Positions 51,989 to 60,721 of a stretch of DNA of 64,000 bases are shown one piece after another. Below the pieces are notes generated by a model. It ran no database searches, was not told where the DNA came from, and saw only the letters and a list, made by a program, of their open reading frames with translations. The position numbers and the translations under genes are program-made. Position 1 is the first letter of the stretch. Every line of letters starts with the position of its first letter. Origin of the DNA: Paenibacillus pasadenensis (GTDB taxonomy: Bacteria > Bacillota > Bacilli > Paenibacillales > Paenibacillaceae); assembly GCF_023715725.1 (NCBI RefSeq), contig NZ_JAMBOT010000004.1, forward strand, positions 1 to 64,000, given 5' to 3'.

Positions 51989-53374
51989 TTAATCTCCTCC
52001 GCCTCCACCGCAGCTGCTGCTGGAGCAGCTGCTTCCGCCGGAGCTGTCGCTGGAGCCTCCGCTATCATTGGAGCTTGAGCTGCTGTCCCCGCTGGAGCAA
52101 CTGGAGCTGGAACAACTTGAACCCGAGCAACTTTCTCCAGAACAGCTGCTGCCGGAGCAGGAGCCGCTGCCGCCATCAACATTTTGACCGCCTCCGCTAC
52201 ACTCCGTTCCTCCAGAGCAGCCGGAAGCGATGCAGCTGCTTCGGGAGGAGTCCTCCCTTTCTTCAGGTGGCAGCTCATTTACCATTTCTTGAAGATAAGT
52301 ATCCTGATTATATACAGAGTGCATAATCATGAATCCGGCAAGCATCGCCCCATAATTGGGGTTCTCATAGGAGTAATGATTGCTCTCCCAGTTTTCCATC
52401 TCCAGCTCTTGCGCATCAGCGGCATGCCTGTCCCCGCCCTTCCGCCGGCTTGCCCGCTCTTTCAGCGAGGAGGCTTCGCGAAACTGTTTTTTCAAGCTTT
52501 CCAACAGCCAGTTGACCAGCTGTTCATCCGCTTCCTTACGGAAATATTTGCGGCGAAGCTCCTCATCCGATATAGACAGCAGCTCCTTAATCCGATTGCG
52601 GCTAAGCGGATGGCGGAAAAACCGCCCCCATTCGGATTGCGTCCCTTTATGAATACGGAACAGCAGCGAATAAATCAGGTCGAACCAAGCCCGGCCATCA
52701 GGATCGGGAATGGAATCTCTTGCAGGAGCATGATGCAGCGTTTCGCCCAGAAAATCTCGTCCGAACCGCTCGTAATCCCGCGTGTACATGATCATTTCAT
52801 GCCATACGCCATCAACCGCATCGCTGAACATCGGGACGCTTTTGAACACAGAGCAGAGAATGAAATACCGCTTGAGCTCAAACATGCGCAGCTCAAATCG
52901 GGCCTCCGACACATTTGAATACTCCTTCAAATATCTGTGCTTCACATGTTCGATATACTCGCTAGGCAGAGCACGTTCCATCGCAGCCGTTGTGGCCGCA
53001 AGCGGCGCTGACGGCAGTGCGCCGAGATTGGCCCAACCGCTAATTTCCTCTACCGTTTCTGCAATCATCTCCTGGCGCTGGGCTTCGTCGCGAATAACCT
53101 CGTTCCGCCCGCGTTGGTTATTATCCGAAATACGGCGAATACCGTGCGCTGCATTGGCGCCGGGATTGGAATGTCCGCTGCTGCCGCCCCGTCTCACTGC
53201 TCCTTGCTGTGCGCTTCGATTATAGTTATGATTCGGCATTCTGTTCCAATCTCTGCGCTGCTTATGCTTATGGCGGGCATTTTTAAGCAGAGGCCTAATG
53301 ACAAAAAAATATAAAACAAGGAACATTAAAACAAAAGGTAATATTGCGCCTAAAAAGTTCGAATTATTATCCAT
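51989..53374 (-). CDS. Membrane protein with Cys/Ser/Gly-rich C-terminal tail
   Basis: A 461-residue protein with one N-terminal membrane helix (about 9-27), a basic Asn/Gly-rich linker, a helical middle domain (about 130-345) with VDGVWHEMIMYTRDY, and a tail of about 80 residues made of Ser, Gly and Cys with SSC or SGSSC units about every five residues. The WHE-type motif recalls glycine-rich-domain proteins found in bacteria and plants, but I cannot name the family. The tail has about a dozen cysteines, suggesting metal binding, cross-linking or modification. Confidence 0.65.
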   Translation of the reverse strand: MDNNSNFLGAILPFVLMFLVLYFFVIRPLLKNARHKHKQRRDWNRMPNHNYNRSAQQGAVRRGGSSGHSNPGANAAHGIRRISDNNQRGRNEVIRDEAQRQEMIAETVEEISGWANLGALPSAPLAATTAAMERALPSEYIEHVKHRYLKEYSNVSEARFELRMFELKRYFILCSVFKSVPMFSDAVDGVWHEMIMYTRDYERFGRDFLGETLHHAPARDSIPDPDGRAWFDLIYSLLFRIHKGTQSEWGRFFRHPLSRNRIKELLSISDEELRRKYFRKEADEQLVNWLLESLKKQFREASSLKERASRRKGGDRHAADAQELEMENWESNHYSYENPNYGAMLAGFMIMHSVYNQDTYLQEMVNELPPEEREDSSRSSCIASGCSGGTECSGGGQNVDGGSGSCSGSSCSGESCSGSSCSSSSCSSGDSSSSSNDSGGSSDSSGGSSCSSSSCGGGGGD

Positions 53375-53450
53375 ACCATTCTCCTCTATCCATAATTAGG
53401 ATAATTTTACCATAGAATTGAGGAGGGTCGGAAGAATAAATTCATTCAAT

Positions 53451-54338
53451 CTAATCTTGAGTTTCAACTGGAATTCCGGAGCTTTCTCTCAACTCATTTG
53501 CCATCCGGTGAAAATGACTTGACTGCCGCCCTTCCCGTTCCGCCTTCAGCCAAGCGGGAGATAGCCACGTATAGATAATTTCTTGCGCATTGCTTTTTGG
53601 AAGCTTGCTGCCGGCTGAGGCTTGGCGGACGTTGTCAGCGAGCCTGGCATAATGGCCTGCTGATTCAATGTCGCCTTTCGTTTTTCGCTCATGCCAGGCT
53701 GGCTGGATATACGAGCGGATGACATGATCGCAAGTTTCGGATGAAAGCTTAATGGCGTCAGGAATTATTTTTTCGGGAGAGTTGGCCATTCGTTCCGTCA
53801 CATCACGGATTAGGTTGCCCATTGTTTTCCCTGCCAGAGCCAACGATTGCTCGCAGTCTCTTTTTCGCGTGGGATCCAGCTGCCGGTGGCTGACAATTCT
53901 GGACGAAGGCTGCCGCCCCCATTTCCAACAGCTGTAAGTCAAATACCACACAAAGCGGTCATAAGCCGCCTCAAAGTTGATGTTCCCTCCATAACAAAGC
54001 TCAACTCCAAGTGCGGCATCGTTGGCGTCACAGCCGAAAAGCTCGTTGTCCAGCGGAGTATTCCGCACAACGTGGTAGGCTTTTTCAGCAGGATCTTCGG
54101 CTGTTCCTGTTGGTATAATTTCCAGAATAACGCTGTCATCGATAAATACATGAGCCGAGGCGCTGCGTTCCTGCTGGCGGTCAAAATAACGGAAATGAGC
54201 CTCAGCGGAGGCTCCCGGATTGCCTGTATCATGGGCAACAAAAAAAGCCGGGCTCCCGACGGAAAGCCGGGTGCCAGGCCTGGTATTGCTGCGAATACGG
54301 ATATAACGCCGCTCAATTGTATAGTCTGCTTTAACCAT
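53451..54338 (-). CDS. Prophage N-acetylmuramoyl-L-alanine amidase (endolysin)
   Basis: A 295-residue protein with an N-terminal Amidase_2 fold: zinc-site His in VAHDTGNP, SAHVFIDD, and a late His in SHRQLDPTRKRDCE. The C-terminal half has two similar short segments (IQPAWHERKTKGDIESAGHYA region and LSPAWLKAEREG) that look like a repeat binding module. It overlaps the holin gene by 8 bp and ends the lysis cassette. It cuts the peptide stem from glycan in peptidoglycan. Confidence 0.85.
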   Translation of the reverse strand: MVKADYTIERRYIRIRSNTRPGTRLSVGSPAFFVAHDTGNPGASAEAHFRYFDRQQERSASAHVFIDDSVILEIIPTGTAEDPAEKAYHVVRNTPLDNELFGCDANDAALGVELCYGGNINFEAAYDRFVWYLTYSCWKWGRQPSSRIVSHRQLDPTRKRDCEQSLALAGKTMGNLIRDVTERMANSPEKIIPDAIKLSSETCDHVIRSYIQPAWHERKTKGDIESAGHYARLADNVRQASAGSKLPKSNAQEIIYTWLSPAWLKAEREGRQSSHFHRMANELRESSGIPVETQD

Positions 54339-54612
54339 CCCGATCCTCCTTTTTCAGCGCTTGAACCGTCTGTTTAAACAGCTGATTTCCGTATACAGCC
54401 AGTGCTCCGCACAGGATGCCCTGGATTACGCTGTCGACGTTCCAGCCAAGCGAAAAGCAGGTGAACACGATGCCGACGGTTGTTACGCCATAAATTAGCA
54501 TCCAATCCGCGACCTTCGGCGTATGTTTGAGGCCAAAACCGATAATCCAGCATACGGCGACTACGGCCGCGAGCTCGGGTTTGATAAGCCCTTGAATGAC
54601 GGAAGCGTCCAT
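54331..54612 (-). CDS. Phage holin
   Basis: A 93-residue protein with two to three hydrophobic helices (about 12-28, 38-55 and 62-78) and a charged C-terminus (KKEDRDG), as in phage holins of Bacillota. AAGGAG lies 9 nt before ATG 54612. It sits between XhlA and the endolysin and would form the pore that releases the amidase. Confidence 0.75.
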   Translation of the reverse strand: MDASVIQGLIKPELAAVVAVCWIIGFGLKHTPKVADWMLIYGVTTVGIVFTCFSLGWNVDSVIQGILCGALAVYGNQLFKQTVQALKKEDRDG

Positions 54613-54624
54613 ATTCCCCACTCC

Positions 54625-54939
54625 TTATTCAAAAAATTTAACAATAAGGCCCAGCAGCGCAGCTGCCAGGCCAATGAGTGTAAATGAGGTTGTAATTAGC
54701 CATCGTTGGCCTTGTTTGATGCCGTCGATGCTGGCTCTGATTTCGTCGATCCGATGATGCGCGGCGCGTGCCCGCTGAGCTGCTTCCCTTGCCGTTTCAT
54801 CGGATTTTTCCAGTCTTTCGATCATACGGGTGATTCCGGCGGCCAAATCTCCGAGCGCCCTGGTGTTGACTTCCTGCAGCGTCTCGAGCTTAACCACTTG
54901 GGATGCGATCGCCTGAAGCTGTACCTCGGGTCTGCTCAT
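54625..54939 (-). CDS. xhlA: XhlA-family hemolysin protein
   Basis: A 104-residue protein with a coiled-coil (about 10-75) and a C-terminal membrane helix (about 82-100), the XhlA layout of PBSX. AAAGGAG precedes ATG 54939. It assists the holin. The segment 54940-55105 holds no gene I can support. Confidence 0.8.
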   Translation of the reverse strand: MSRPEVQLQAIASQVVKLETLQEVNTRALGDLAAGITRMIERLEKSDETAREAAQRARAAHHRIDEIRASIDGIKQGQRWLITTSFTLIGLAAALLGLIVKFFE

Positions 54940-55105
54940 GCCATTCTCCTTTCGAGCCGGAATGCGTTTATAAGCCCGATGAAAGCCAGGTAAAACAATT
55001 CTCTGCTGCGTCAAGGCCGTCCGATGGCGCTTTTTGCTGCTCGACCTTTGGTTCAGCAGTATTTTCACCTGGTTTTTAAGAGGGAATTTCGCCCTGCTGG
55101 TCGGG

Positions 55106-55243
55106 TTAAGAGGCATTACCTGCTCTGATAATTTCATTCGCCTGGTTTTCCGTAATTTTGCCGAGGGCGGCAAAACGCTGCACCTGAGCTTGCGTATAAC
55201 AGCCAAGACCGAAGTAACGTTTAATCGTTGCATACCAATCCAT
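55106..55243 (-). CDS. xkdX: XkdX-family small phage protein
   Basis: A 45-residue protein beginning MDWYATIKRYFGLGCYTQ, with VAALGKIT-like segment AALGKITENQANEI, matching the XkdX family that follows tail-fibre genes in PBSX-like elements. AAGGAGGT precedes the ATG at 55243. The role is unknown. Confidence 0.8.
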   Translation of the reverse strand: MDWYATIKRYFGLGCYTQAQVQRFAALGKITENQANEIIRAGNAS

Positions 55244-55244
55244 G

Positions 55245-55760
55245 CTAGAGGACACCTCCTTCCGCGAGCTGCAATAGCAGCGCGGCGTGATCCTGCTCCG
55301 CTTGCAGCTGGCGCGCTTGAGTCCCTGCTAGGTCGAGGAGGAGGAGGGCGTTGTCGGTTTCGAGCTGCGCCATGCGAAGCTGTTCTGCTGTTGGTTCCGG
55401 GGGAGCAGGCTGCAGCGCAGCAATTTCTTCTGGTGTTAATCCTTCGCCCCAGAAAGCAGGGGGGATTGGAGCAACCGGCTCCTGGCCGCGCTCGTCCTCA
55501 GATTTTGATAACCATTCTGCTCGTGCAGCATTGAATGTGTCGGTTGCATCCTGATGCGCGTCATAAGACGCTCTGTCAAAGCGCGGTTTGTACAAGCCGG
55601 GCGGAACTGATAGTGCGACCTGGTAGCCAGTAATTTGCTGCTGTCCATCTTGGGATCGATCATCCGGTGCAGTCAACGACAAATAGCCCGTTTCGCTGAT
55701 GTCCACGAGAGCAACATCGACGAACAGGCCGTTAAGGTCTGTGATTATGGCTTCTTTCAT
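55245..55760 (-). CDS. Phage tail-fibre-associated protein (XkdW-like)
   Basis: A 171-residue protein without membrane segments. The N-terminal part (MKEAIITDLNGLFVDVALVD) and the C-terminal Gln/Ala/Leu-rich coiled coil fit small proteins encoded just after tail fibres, possibly fibre assembly factors. AAGGAGG precedes the ATG. Its stop is 1 bp from xkdX. The precise family is unsure. Confidence 0.6.
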   Translation of the reverse strand: MKEAIITDLNGLFVDVALVDISETGYLSLTAPDDRSQDGQQQITGYQVALSVPPGLYKPRFDRASYDAHQDATDTFNAARAEWLSKSEDERGQEPVAPIPPAFWGEGLTPEEIAALQPAPPEPTAEQLRMAQLETDNALLLLDLAGTQARQLQAEQDHAALLLQLAEGGVL

Positions 55761-55776
55761 TAAGTTGAGTGCCTCC

Positions 55777-58116
55777 TTAAATTTCAGCCTGGAATGTTAT
55801 CCCGTCCAATGTCATGAAACCTACTTGTGCATTTAAAGCTGCCTGCACAATACCGTTTCCTTGAATATTTATTGTAGCGGGTAAACAATTCGCACCACTC
55901 GTGGTGGACGCAGACGTAGACGCATAGACAAGGGTCCTTGACGGACGATACCCCGGAGGCAGAATGAAAATAACCATGTTCGATGGATTGGTGACAAAAC
56001 CTCTGATATGCACAAATCCCATGCTGTCCTTCATGTAAGCTACTTGATGGAATAGGCTAGAGAAATTCTGAGTCCCATTCAACAGAGTCGGCGCAATCCA
56101 TTGTTGCTGCTTGGCCTGAGCCGCTCCATTTTCCAACACCGTCATGCGCCCGACTAGATATGTTGCAGCCTTTGTCAGCTCGTCCGTCACGGAACGCTGA
56201 TTTGTAGCATACTCGGCGCTGACCTCTGCGGGCGGTATGCCAATTAGGTAGGTATCCAGTGCAAGATAGGTAACTTCGTAGACGGCAGAATTATCCCATA
56301 AAACAGCATCAAGATCGGCTACAAAAAGTCCATATCCTATAGTTGAGTTGTAATATTTTCGCCAAAGTTTATCAGGCTTCCCATTTCGATAAATATCAAC
56401 GTCTTTATTAGTCCTGAATTGCAACTTAGATGCGAAATCATAGTTTATCCTCGGAAGGCCTGACCCATCAGATACAATAACCCGCTCCCGCACGACAGCC
56501 CCGTAACCAACTTCCAGCGTATTAATTCCCTCAGTCAGCATGATCGCCCCCTCGGAACAAATAGGCTCGTCGGTCGGGGTGGCGAGTTGATATTGGAGAT
56601 GATAAGGAGTAAAGGCATTGTTGAACCATGCAGTGGTAGTGGGTAGCGTGTTTGTCCCGCCAGAAAGTGCAGATCGGTTGGATGTAGTCCAAGTTATTAG
56701 ACGATATCCCCACCACTTTGTTCCTGTTCCATTGTAAGGAGCGTAGGTTCCCCCGGCTCCTTCATACATGACCCACCCATTAAAATACGCTTTAATCTCA
56801 TCGGCGGTTGGAGTGTAATTGTCGCCCCAACCGGAGTCGGCATTAGCTACAGATAGGCTGATCGTATTGTATACAACACTGTTGTATACTCCGGATAAAA
56901 CCTGCTGATCCGCCAAACTGAAGCTCGTGCCGCTCAAAAAGCGAGCTAGTATTTTCCCATCAAACTTTGCCACAACAGCGGCATCATTTACAGGTCCTGT
57001 AATTGAAGTAGTTACTCCCTTATATCCTGTTCCACTTACCGACTGTACCCAAGCCAATTCCCCTGTCAAATCCAGCGAATTAAACTGTCGCTTTACTCTC
57101 GCCTGTCCTGCGTTATCCGTATACAGTTCGTCGTAAACACTTCCGTCCAGACTAGCTGCGAGCTGACAATCCGGGTAATAGACGTACTGGTCATCCACAG
57201 TCTTGCCCGCGACGTTACGCACATAAACGCCGTTTACGTTTTTGATATCAGCGGCGAAGGGATACTTAACAGCCACCTGAGCCGGAGTCATTGACGCAAT
57301 AGCGTCATATTCAGCCTGTGTCAATTCGTACATCCGAACACTATCAATGTACCCATAAGCTCCAGCAGCTCCGGTAATGTCAAACGTTGGGTACATCGTG
57401 TACTGATAAGAGGCTGTATCCCATCGGATGAAAGTGGGCTGAAAGTCCGTTTTACTGGACACATAATTTCCGTTTACCGAGGACGTATCGGACCGGAGTC
57501 GGATGTTCGTGCAGGTGCCACACTTGGCATCGGCAATTAATACATAGAAGCGTCCATGAATCCCTTGCCGTAAGCCAATATTAGAAGAGGTCATGTTCGC
57601 GGACGATTTCCCAGAAGCAATGGTAACCTTAGCCGAATTGGTGCCCGTTGAGGCAGCTTCGGAGCTGGATTCAAGCAGTCCTCCATTAGGTGCTGACATA
57701 ACCCACCCGGTCGTTGCACCTTCGAAACTGCCATTCCTACCAAGTTGATTTGCTAGCGTCCGACCCATGATCCCCTTAATTCGCAAAGGCGTATCACGCG
57801 TCACCGTCACGACCTGCTGTCCGGGTACGAGAGTCAGAGCCGCCGGAGCTGCGTCCGTCAAGTCAGCAACCAGAGGTTGTACCGCAGCCTCCACCGTATC
57901 CTTCCTCGCCACATCATCCGCCGCCGCTGGAGCAGCCACCTTCGCGCGGCCGTTTGCATCGCGCTGCATCAGCGTGCCCGCAGTGGCGGCGCTTGTCGCT
58001 CCGTGAGCGCCGGACGTTTCCGCCGCGTGCGCCGCTGCCGCGTTCAGCTCGCCGCCGATTTCGTTCAGATCCGTCTCCGTAACAAGATCGTTAAACTTCC
58101 AATTTGTTTTTGCCAT
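55777..58116 (-). CDS. Phage tail fibre / receptor-binding protein
   Basis: A 779-residue protein. The first 100 residues (DLVTETDLNEIGGELN, then an Ala/His-rich stretch) resemble tail-fibre attachment ends. The middle, about 110-640, is Asn/Thr/Tyr-rich and notably AT-richer than the neighbours. The end (about 690-779) is a short beta-rich domain. Local composition change suggests exchange of the receptor-binding part by recombination. AGGAGG precedes the ATG. Confidence 0.8.
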   Translation of the reverse strand: MAKTNWKFNDLVTETDLNEIGGELNAAAAHAAETSGAHGATSAATAGTLMQRDANGRAKVAAPAAADDVARKDTVEAAVQPLVADLTDAAPAALTLVPGQQVVTVTRDTPLRIKGIMGRTLANQLGRNGSFEGATTGWVMSAPNGGLLESSSEAASTGTNSAKVTIASGKSSANMTSSNIGLRQGIHGRFYVLIADAKCGTCTNIRLRSDTSSVNGNYVSSKTDFQPTFIRWDTASYQYTMYPTFDITGAAGAYGYIDSVRMYELTQAEYDAIASMTPAQVAVKYPFAADIKNVNGVYVRNVAGKTVDDQYVYYPDCQLAASLDGSVYDELYTDNAGQARVKRQFNSLDLTGELAWVQSVSGTGYKGVTTSITGPVNDAAVVAKFDGKILARFLSGTSFSLADQQVLSGVYNSVVYNTISLSVANADSGWGDNYTPTADEIKAYFNGWVMYEGAGGTYAPYNGTGTKWWGYRLITWTTSNRSALSGGTNTLPTTTAWFNNAFTPYHLQYQLATPTDEPICSEGAIMLTEGINTLEVGYGAVVRERVIVSDGSGLPRINYDFASKLQFRTNKDVDIYRNGKPDKLWRKYYNSTIGYGLFVADLDAVLWDNSAVYEVTYLALDTYLIGIPPAEVSAEYATNQRSVTDELTKAATYLVGRMTVLENGAAQAKQQQWIAPTLLNGTQNFSSLFHQVAYMKDSMGFVHIRGFVTNPSNMVIFILPPGYRPSRTLVYASTSASTTSGANCLPATINIQGNGIVQAALNAQVGFMTLDGITFQAEI

Positions 58117-58123
58117 GCTTCAG

Positions 58124-58408
58124 CTATACCTCCTGTACCGTAATTGACTGCACCATCAGCGTGTCGGTCGTGATCGGAATCGTAACCGAATTGCTGCTGA
58201 GCACCGCGCCGCTGCCGTCAAGCAGCTCGATTTTGCTCACCGTCGCTACGCTGCCCTCCGGAATGTAATAACGCAGCTCAACGACGCCTCCCGACACCTG
58301 TTTCAAGGTGAACTCGCTCAGCTGAACCGCGCCGTTATTCAAAGAAACTTTAGCAATCCGATTGTGAACATACTGGGCCACATCATTCAAAAATAGAGCC
58401 GGAATCAC
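58124..58408 (-). CDS. Hypothetical phage tail protein
   Basis: A 94-residue beta-rich protein (VELRYYIPEGSVATVSKIELLDG). It overlaps xkdU by 4 bp and precedes the fibre gene by 7 bp. It resembles small baseplate-linked proteins that join XkdU to fibres, but no function is known. Confidence 0.6.
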   Translation of the reverse strand: MIPALFLNDVAQYVHNRIAKVSLNNGAVQLSEFTLKQVSGGVVELRYYIPEGSVATVSKIELLDGSGAVLSSNSVTIPITTDTLMVQSITVQEV

Positions 58409-58989
58409 TTCACCATCACCTCATCTCCTTCTGTGGTGAACGCATGCACGCCTAAGCTCCAGCTTCCGAGCCGCGTTTCTCGCGTCAAGGGAAGGTAGCG
58501 GATGCTTTCATGCAGCTGCAGCGTGTCGGCCACCGCCGTCTGCTGTTCGTAAATTAAATTGGCCGGTTTCACGGCCTGAATTGTCCGCTCTACCTCCCGG
58601 AACAGCAGCGCATCCTGGATCGCTGCGGATACGGTCAGCACATAATTGTCCGGGTCTACCATTGCCAGCGCCCGGCCCGGCCCAGCCAATTCATCCAGCC
58701 GTTTTTGCAAATACCGCAGCGTAAAAGGTGGTTTAGTGGAATACCGGTTAACAATCCGCATCCGCCGGAATGTCAAAGGCTCGGCCGCCTCGTCGGCCAA
58801 TATGCCCAGCACCCGCTCGCGCCTGCGAATCGCTTCCTCTCCCGCCGTCATAACAAATTGATCGTCCAGCAGGCTCTGTACCGCCGATTCCGCTGCAGCA
58901 ACCTCGGCATCCTCCGATGCTAAAAGCTCCTTGAACTCACGGCTGTCCTCATAAAATTCAGGCAAGCGGGTCAGCAGCGGTTCAGCCAT
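58405..58989 (-). CDS. xkdU: Phage baseplate protein XkdU (YmfQ/DUF2313)
   Basis: A 194-residue protein of the DUF2313 family. FRRMRIVNRYSTKPPFTLRYL is readable in shortened form as RYSTKPPFTL followed by LQKRLDEL. It overlaps xkdT by 8 bp. It forms part of the baseplate where fibres attach. Confidence 0.8.
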   Translation of the reverse strand: MAEPLLTRLPEFYEDSREFKELLASEDAEVAAAESAVQSLLDDQFVMTAGEEAIRRRERVLGILADEAAEPLTFRRMRIVNRYSTKPPFTLRYLQKRLDELAGPGRALAMVDPDNYVLTVSAAIQDALLFREVERTIQAVKPANLIYEQQTAVADTLQLHESIRYLPLTRETRLGSWSLGVHAFTTEGDEVMVK

Positions 58990-60058
58990 GAAGAATCACC
59001 GTCCCAAGCACAGGCAGCGTTTCGGCTCCCAGCTCCAGGTTGGCAGCGGTTCCGTTCAGCGTCGTACCGGTAATATCCGTGATGCCCGTGATGCCAAGAA
59101 TTCGCGTTTCCAGCTGGGAAATGCGCACGACAAGCCACTCCTCGGATGACCAGGAGCGTTTCAGCGTCATGAAATAAGCCTCAATCGCCGCCCGCACATC
59201 CCTCTCCAGCTGAGCAGGAGTCGTCCCGGTCTGCAGCGTCAAATTTGTCTCTACATTTATGACAACGGGAGCAGCAGATGCAATGGTTACCTTGTGTCCG
59301 ATCGGAGCTAGTCCGATTCCCAGCCCGGCTCCATCAGGATCGATTTCCATTTGAACAATCTCAACCAAACCGCTCGTCGGAGGCTCAAAATCGCTGCCGA
59401 TAATCGTTGCTTTCACCGTTCCGCCGCCATTCCAGGCCGGGTAAATTTTCACCCCTCCAACTCCCGGCAGACCGCCGATTTTTGCCCTGTAATCCGCCAG
59501 ATTCCCCCCGAAGGGCTGCTCGTTCACCGCCAGGAAAAACCGTTCCCTAAGCTCATGATCCGTCTCTTCCTCCTCGCCGGGCACGATCACATCGGCCAGC
59601 TCGGCGCGGGCAAGCCCCGGAACATAGTCGAGCGGCAGCAGCAAGCCTGAGTACGCATTGCCTGCCGTGCCAACTGCTTCGGCTTCCAGCCGGTATTCTC
59701 CGGCGGCTTCTCTTTCCCGCACCGCATAGGCGATTCCCGCTGCCGAAAAGCGCGTCCCTATCAGCACCTCCATTGGTACCGACGACGAATCATAAAACTT
59801 CCCGAGCCGGACCGCCGCAGAGGCTGGTTTGCGTTTTACGCCGTGCTCTGCGGCTCTTCGTGTCAAAAACTCCCCGGAAGCCGTATCCGCAAAGGATAAG
59901 CCGTATTGAATATCCAGCTCCTGATACAATCCTGCCAGCTCCGCAGCAGCAGGCGCCAGCGCATCAAAAATAATGCTTCCTTCGCGCTTGTCCACCTCGT
60001 TTGGCACCCGCTCCAACATGCGCTCCAAAATCGCCGTATACGTCTGATGCTCATACAT
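58982..60058 (-). CDS. xkdT: Baseplate J-like protein XkdT
   Basis: A 358-residue baseplate wedge protein of the gpJ family, with MLERVPNEVDKREGSIIFDA, RAAEHGVKRKPA, and VNEQPFGGNLADYRAKI. The start overlaps xkdS by 8 bp. Found in contractile tails, which supports a myovirus or contractile tailocin. Confidence 0.9.
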   Translation of the reverse strand: MYEHQTYTAILERMLERVPNEVDKREGSIIFDALAPAAAELAGLYQELDIQYGLSFADTASGEFLTRRAAEHGVKRKPASAAVRLGKFYDSSSVPMEVLIGTRFSAAGIAYAVREREAAGEYRLEAEAVGTAGNAYSGLLLPLDYVPGLARAELADVIVPGEEEETDHELRERFFLAVNEQPFGGNLADYRAKIGGLPGVGGVKIYPAWNGGGTVKATIIGSDFEPPTSGLVEIVQMEIDPDGAGLGIGLAPIGHKVTIASAAPVVINVETNLTLQTGTTPAQLERDVRAAIEAYFMTLKRSWSSEEWLVVRISQLETRILGITGITDITGTTLNGTAANLELGAETLPVLGTVILHG

Positions 60059-60419
60059 TCACGCTCACCCCGCTTTCAAAAGAACCAAAAACCGAAAAAA
60101 CCGTAAACGAAAGCCTAAGCTCGTCTCCGGTCTGCTCCATCTTCATCTCTTCAATAGATAAAATACGCTCATCCACGAGGAGAGCTTCCTCGACAGCTCC
60201 AGCCGCGTCCGAGCCGAAAAGCTCATGACCGATTCGCCCCGTATAAATGTCATATTCCCAGCGATTCGTTTGCAGCTGTTTAAACACAAACTGCCGTACC
60301 GCCTCGATGCCGTCGATCATTCCGCCCATCCGTCCGTCCAAATTCAACCGGTACGTGCGGCTCGGCTGCTCGGTTTGCTGAACGGCGAGAAATGCGGCCG
60401 CTCCTTCCGGCAGGCTCAT
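60051..60419 (-). CDS. xkdS: Phage protein XkdS (DUF2634)
   Basis: A 122-residue protein with RMGGMIDGIEAVRQFVFKQL and EYDIYTGRIG, typical of DUF2634/XkdS (gp25-like position). Overlaps xkdR by 4 bp (ATGA). Confidence 0.88.
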   Translation of the reverse strand: MSLPEGAAAFLAVQQTEQPSRTYRLNLDGRMGGMIDGIEAVRQFVFKQLQTNRWEYDIYTGRIGHELFGSDAAGAVEEALLVDERILSIEEMKMEQTGDELRLSFTVFSVFGSFESGVSVNV

Positions 60420-60712
60420 GGCGCCAGCCTCCCCAGCACGACGTAGGTGTCCCCGCCTTCCGAACGCAGCAGAATCAGCTTGTCTCCGACGGAAAGCCCC
60501 CGGCGAAGCTCGATTCGCCTGCCCTCAAGCTCCAGCTCCTGCGGAGTTAAATGCTCCGGAACCGTCAGGAACTCCTGCGGCACAATAAACCTCTGCTCAA
60601 TCGACACCTCCAGCGGTTCAGCCGAAGTAACCGTCCCGTACATCGCTTTGGTCAACTGCTGCGCCTCGAAGGAGCGCTTTACGATTTGCTTAACCGCGTC
60701 GTTAATGCTCAC
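60416..60712 (-). CDS. xkdR: Phage protein XkdR (DUF2577)
   Basis: A 98-residue DUF2577 protein; the end VGDKLILLRSEGGDTYVVLG region fits an OB-fold spike-associated protein. It lies 9 bp after xkdQ. Confidence 0.85.
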   Translation of the reverse strand: MSINDAVKQIVKRSFEAQQLTKAMYGTVTSAEPLEVSIEQRFIVPQEFLTVPEHLTPQELELEGRRIELRRGLSVGDKLILLRSEGGDTYVVLGRLAP

Positions 60713-60721
60713 CCGAATCCC

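Noticed and set aside
54940..55105. Upstream extension of the XhlA frame to 55233
   Set aside because: It would overlap xkdX and has no ribosome site; ATG 54939 has a strong one.
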